DNA of 64,000 nt from Phytomonospora endophytica (lineage in GTDB: Bacteria; Actinomycetota; Actinomycetes; Mycobacteriales; Micromonosporaceae), in contig NZ_JACHGT010000012.1 of assembly GCF_014202425.1 (NCBI RefSeq), forward strand, positions 182,100 through 246,099. Reading direction: 5' to 3'. Each line of letters begins with the position of its first letter. Position 1 is the first letter of the stretch. Made by a program: the position numbers and the translations under genes. This document shows positions 60,788-64,000 of this stretch, one piece after another. The notes beneath the pieces were generated by a model. It worked only from the letters and a program-made list of their open reading frames with translations, had not been told where the DNA came from and searched no databases.

Positions 60788-62203
60788 ATGCACCCCCATC
60801 ACCACCACGACGCCCGGCCGCCGCACCCGAGACGCTGGTCGGCGCTCGTCCTGCTCTGCCTCGCGCAGGCCATGCTCGTCGTCGACATCACCGTCGTGAA
60901 CGTCGCGCTGCCGTCCATCGGCGGCGAGCTCGGTCTCGGCCGTGAGGCGCTGACCTGGATCGTCACCGGTTACACGCTCACCTTCGGTGGTCTGATGCTG
61001 CTCGGCGGCCGTCTGGCCGACGTGTTCGGCCGCCGCCCCGTCCTGCTGTCGGGCCTGGCGCTGTTCACGCTGGCGTCGCTGGCGGCCGGTGTCGCCGACG
61101 ACGGCGGCGTGCTGCTGGCCGGGCGGCTCGCGCAGGGCGTCGGGGCGGCGCTGCTGTCCCCGGCGGCGATGTCGACGGTGACGACGATGTTCCACGGCCG
61201 TGAGCGGCATCGGGCGCTGGGCGTGTGGGCCGCGATCGGCGGTGGTGGCGCGGCTCTGGGCGTGCTGATCGGCGGGCTGCTGACGGCCGGGCCGGGCTGG
61301 GAGTGGGTCTTCATCGTCAACGTGCCGATCGGTCTGGCCGTGCTGGCGGTGCTGCCGCGGCTGCTGCCGCCGGAGTCCACTTCGGACACGATCGGCCGGG
61401 TCGACGTGCCGGGCGCGGTCACCGTGACGCTGGCGACGGCCTCGCTGGTCTACGGACTGGTTCGCGCCGGCGAGGACGGTTGGGGCTCGATCACCGCGCT
61501 GGCACCGATCGCGGGCGCGGTCGTGCTCTACGCGGTGTTCGCGCTGGTGGAGCGCCGGTGGCCGCAGCCGCTGGTGCGGCTGCCGCTGCTGACCCGCCGC
61601 ACGACGGTGACGGGTGTGTTCCTGATGCTCGTCGCGACGGGCCTGCTGATCTCCTTCTTCTTCCTTGGATCCCTTTACCTGCAACAGGTCCGCGACCTGT
61701 CGGCGTTGCGGACCGGCCTGGCCTTCCTGCCCGCGGCCGTGACGGTGACGCTCGGCGCGCATCTGGCGGGGAACCTCGTCGGCCGGGTCGGTCCGCGCGC
61801 GGTAGCGGTCGGCGGGCTGCTCGTGACCGGTGTCGGCGCGGGCTGGCTGGTGTGGATGCTCGATCGCGGTGTCGCCGTGGGCTTCCTGCCCGGTTTCGCG
61901 CTGGCCGCGCTGGGCCTGGGTTCGCTGTTCGTGACCGCGACGACGACGGCGATGTCGGCCGTCGACCATCGTGAGGCGGGCGTGACCTCGGGGATCGTGA
62001 CGACCTTCCACGAGCTGGGCGGTTCGATCGGCGTGGCGGTGATGTCGACGGTCGCGGCGGCCGGTATCGAGGCCGGGACGGCGGCGGGCTTCACCGGTGC
62101 CTTCGCGGTCTGCGCGGCGACGGCGGCCGTCGCCGCGGCTGTCTGCCTGCGGCTGGTGCCGAAGGAGCGGATCGACACCTCGGGGATGACGATGGCGCAT
62201 TAG
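60788..62203 (+). CDS. MFS drug efflux transporter, DHA2 (14-helix) family
   Basis: 471 residues from ATG 60788, with GGAG seven bases upstream; the in-frame ATG at 60764 lies inside operator 2. A His-rich start (MHPHHHHD) precedes the helices. DHA2 motifs: LVVDITVVNVALPSIGGELG, LADVFGRRPVLLSG, GRLAQGVGAALLSPAAMSTV and GGLLTAGPGWEWVFIVNVPI. Exports hydrophobic drugs or metabolites by proton antiport. tetR starts 10 bp after its stop, so the pair form one unit under the twin operators. Confidence 0.93.
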   Translation: MHPHHHHDARPPHPRRWSALVLLCLAQAMLVVDITVVNVALPSIGGELGLGREALTWIVTGYTLTFGGLMLLGGRLADVFGRRPVLLSGLALFTLASLAAGVADDGGVLLAGRLAQGVGAALLSPAAMSTVTTMFHGRERHRALGVWAAIGGGGAALGVLIGGLLTAGPGWEWVFIVNVPIGLAVLAVLPRLLPPESTSDTIGRVDVPGAVTVTLATASLVYGLVRAGEDGWGSITALAPIAGAVVLYAVFALVERRWPQPLVRLPLLTRRTTVTGVFLMLVATGLLISFFFLGSLYLQQVRDLSALRTGLAFLPAAVTVTLGAHLAGNLVGRVGPRAVAVGGLLVTGVGAGWLVWMLDRGVAVGFLPGFALAALGLGSLFVTATTTAMSAVDHREAGVTSGIVTTFHELGGSIGVAVMSTVAAAGIEAGTAAGFTGAFAVCAATAAVAAAVCLRLVPKERIDTSGMTMAH

Positions 62204-62213
62204 GCTCCGGCTC

Positions 62214-62816
62214 ATGTCCCCCGACGACGAAGGAAGTTCGGCGCGGCCGTCCCGCCGCGCCGACGCTCAGCGCAACATCGAGCGGATCCTGGAGGCGGGT
62301 CTGCGCCTGTACGGGAGCGCGCCGGGCGTGAGCATGTCCGACGTGGCCAAGGAGGCCGGTGTCGGGCGGGTGACGCTCTACGCGCACTTCCCTTCGCGCG
62401 CCGACCTGGCCCGCGCGGTCGTCCAGCGCGCCATCGACGACTCGGTGGCGGCCGTCGAGGGGCTCGACCTGTCCGGGCTGCCCGCCGACGAGGCGCTGCG
62501 GGTGCTGTTGCGGGCGCAGTGGCACACGCTCGACCGCCACCGGGCGCTGCGCGGCAACGTGCGGTCCGATGTGGACCCGGAGTGGCTGCGCGAGCGCCAC
62601 GACCCGGCGATGGGGAAGCTGGAATCGCTGCTGTCGCGGGGGATCGCCGAGGGACTGTTCCGCGCCGACCTGCCGCGCGAGTGGCTGTCGGCGTCGATGT
62701 ACCACCTCATCCACGCGGCCGCCGACGAACTGGCGGCGGGCCGCCTCGACCCGGACGCGGCCGTCGGCGTGCTGGCCGAGACGCTGCTGTCGGTGCTCAG
62801 GCCTTCGCCGCGCTGA
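62214..62816 (+). CDS. TetR-family regulator of the efflux operon
   Basis: 200 residues. HTH region PGVSMSDVAKEAGVGRVTLY with AHFPSRADLARAVV; C-terminal TetR_C domain (AQWHTLDRHRALRGNVRSDV). Cotranscribed with the MFS gene and the likely ligand-sensing repressor at 60709-60778. Its last 20 bp overlap the convergent methyltransferase gene. Confidence 0.92.
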   Translation: MSPDDEGSSARPSRRADAQRNIERILEAGLRLYGSAPGVSMSDVAKEAGVGRVTLYAHFPSRADLARAVVQRAIDDSVAAVEGLDLSGLPADEALRVLLRAQWHTLDRHRALRGNVRSDVDPEWLRERHDPAMGKLESLLSRGIAEGLFRADLPREWLSASMYHLIHAAADELAAGRLDPDAAVGVLAETLLSVLRPSPR

Positions 62817-63615
62817 AGATCGCGGTTCCGGGGATCACCTTGCCGCGCAGGGGGCTCCAGCCGCCCCAGACGTGGTCGTTGCCTTCGGGCCACTCCGGTT
62901 CGGTGAGGTCTTCGAGGCGCAGTCCGGCCGAGGCGATCACGCGGACCCAGTCGCCGACGGTGCGGTGATGCTCCACATAGGTCACCGCGCCGTCCTCGTC
63001 CTCTTCGACGTAGGCGTTGCGGTCGAAGTAGGAGTGCACGGCGGCGAGCCCGGGTTCGGTGGGGTCGTCGAGGAAGCACCAGCGGATCGGGTGGGTGACG
63101 GAGAAGACGAGCCGCCCGCCCGGTCGCAGGACGCGCGCGATCTCGCGCAGCGCACCCTCGGCGTCGGCGACGAAGGGCAGGGCGCCGTAGGCGGAGCAGA
63201 CGACGTCGAAGGCGTTGTCGGCGAAGGGAAGCAGCTGCGCGTCGGCCTGCACGGCGGGGAGGGTCACGTCGGTGGCGGCGTCGATGCGGCGGGAGTGCTG
63301 GAGCTGGCGCCAGGACAGTTCGAGGGCGGTGACCTCCGCGCCCTGCGCGACCAGCCACCGCCCGCATTGTCCGGCACCGGCGCCGATTTCGAGCACCCGG
63401 TGGTCCTTGACGTCGCCGAGGAGACGCACGTCGGCCTCGTCGATTCCTTCCGGGCCCCAGACGAAGGCGGCCTCGCCGAGGAAGTCGCCGTGCTCGGCCT
63501 GGTAGGCGTCGGCGGCGCCGTCCCACCAGCGGCGGTTGCCGGCCGCGCTCTCGGCGGTGGTGGCCGGACGGCGGGTGACGCGGGCGGTGTCGGCGGGGTA
63601 ATCGGGTGCGGTCAC
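62797..63615 (-). CDS. Class I SAM-dependent methyltransferase
   Basis: 272 residues. SAM motif I HRVLEIGAGAGQCGRWLVAQ, acidic loop VTALELSWRQLQHSRR, motif II NAFDVVCSAYGALPFVADAE and motif III RVLRPGGRLVFSVTHPIRWC. An N-terminal WWDGAADAYQAEHGDFLGEA segment is typical of this small-molecule methyltransferase group in actinobacteria. Substrate unknown. Downstream, in its own direction, it overlaps the convergent tetR gene by 20 bp. Confidence 0.9.
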   Translation of the reverse strand: MTAPDYPADTARVTRRPATTAESAAGNRRWWDGAADAYQAEHGDFLGEAAFVWGPEGIDEADVRLLGDVKDHRVLEIGAGAGQCGRWLVAQGAEVTALELSWRQLQHSRRIDAATDVTLPAVQADAQLLPFADNAFDVVCSAYGALPFVADAEGALREIARVLRPGGRLVFSVTHPIRWCFLDDPTEPGLAAVHSYFDRNAYVEEDEDGAVTYVEHHRTVGDWVRVIASAGLRLEDLTEPEWPEGNDHVWGGWSPLRGKVIPGTAIFSAAKA

Positions 63616-63649
63616 CGGTGCATTGTCGCCGGTCGGACGGCTTCGATGC

Positions 63650-63955
63650 TCAGCGGGTCAGGCCGCCGGAGCGGATCTCGTAGTGCTTCATCTCGCGGAT
63701 CTCGGCGAAGAAGGGCTTCACGTCGGCGAAGAAGCCAGCGAAACCGGGGCTGCGCCGGAAGCCCTGCTCGTGGCCTTCGACGGAGTCCCATTCGATGCGG
63801 ACGATGTGGTTCTCGGGCTCCTCGACGCCCCGGGCGATCTCGTAGCCGAGGCAGTGCGGGTCGGCGTCGAGGACGCGGGAGGCCGACGCGTAGGCCTCCT
63901 CGAACTCGGCGGAACGCGCGGTGGGGATGACGTAACGGATGTACTCGATGACCAC
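63650..63955 (-). CDS. Antibiotic biosynthesis monooxygenase (ABM)-domain protein
   Basis: 101 residues forming one ferredoxin-like ABM domain: VIEYIRYVIPTARSAEFEEA, CLGYEIARGVEEPENHIVRI and GFAGFFADVKPFFAEIREMK. Members are cofactor-free oxygenases, haem-degrading enzymes or stress proteins; the His/Asn/Trp set of haem oxygenases is not clearly complete. Ends 34 bp before the methyltransferase start on the same strand, so they may be cotranscribed. Confidence 0.88.
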   Translation of the reverse strand: MVIEYIRYVIPTARSAEFEEAYASASRVLDADPHCLGYEIARGVEEPENHIVRIEWDSVEGHEQGFRRSPGFAGFFADVKPFFAEIREMKHYEIRSGGLTR

Positions 63956-64000
63956 GGGGGCGGCCTTTCCTCGATACGATCTCCGAACAAGACAGCAATA

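Overview
The window is chromosomal DNA of a high-GC (roughly 70% by eye) actinobacterium. Evidence for this: strong G/C bias at third codon positions, many GTG starts, TANNNT -10 elements, a bldC regulator, a GlcNAc/glucose-type PTS, CarD, DisA, and the radA/lpqE-like/carD/disA/ispF/cysS/rlmB gene set that neighbours itself in mycobacteria and streptomycetes. The overall look is of a morphologically complex soil actinomycete; the exact genus cannot be fixed from the sequence alone. No tRNA, rRNA, CRISPR array, insertion sequence, phage or plasmid gene was recognised.

Layout. 1-2.6 kb: 3' part of a proline-rich repeat protein plus a small membrane protein. 2.7-6.8 kb: a compact PTS, with the EIIC permease divergent from an EIIB-EIIA-HPr-EI operon. 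6.8-13 kb: a UbiX-type flavin prenyltransferase, an APH-like kinase, BldC, an Lrp regulator, a Cds1-type cysteine desulfhydrase and a large HTH/NB-ARC/TPR regulator. 13.2-15.7 kb: an FAD monooxygenase divergent from its TetR, then a frameshifted membrane protein. 15.7-19.1 kb: tyrosine/homogentisate catabolism (fumarylacetoacetase, an unknown coupled protein, divergent homogentisate dioxygenase). 19.2-24 kb: a hydrolase/XRE pair, two coupled membrane/lipoproteins, a TPR membrane protein and ispF.

24.1-26.5 kb is the least ordinary stretch. It has two 68-residue cysteine-rich peptide genes with eight cysteines at identical positions, each followed by its own hairpin. Next comes about 1.5 kb of degenerate repeats, several of which resemble the 3' end of the adjacent radA gene. 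26.5-31.7 kb: radA, a membrane protein/TetR operon with twin palindromic operators, an LpqE-like lipoprotein, and two paralogous membrane-anchored proteins, the second coupled to a UbiA prenyltransferase. 31.8-34.7 kb: an overlapping methyltransferase/acyl-CoA dehydrogenase/type III PKS operon, divergent from the UbiA gene and probably a small phenolic-lipid or quinone-like locus. 34.8-37.5 kb: carD, a PH-like membrane protein and disA.

37.9-43 kb: a MarR/cupin divergent pair, a PAP2 phosphatase coupled to a PLP decarboxylase, a HAD phosphatase and an EamA transporter. 43-53.2 kb: a carotenoid-desaturase-like oxidoreductase, a secreted CBM2-Ig-GH6 cellulase behind two CebR-type operators, an HTH_42 protein and a GH38 alpha-mannosidase. 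53.2-57.4 kb: small proteins, a hydrolase, then cysS and rlmB. 57.5-64 kb: a Uma2 nuclease-like protein, an Hsp70/transmembrane/beta-propeller fusion, a DHA2 efflux pump with its TetR and operators, a methyltransferase and an ABM-domain protein.

A further signal is a 13-bp palindrome, GTCCACNNNGGAC, scattered through the window, mostly inside genes. It often forces codons the genome otherwise avoids.
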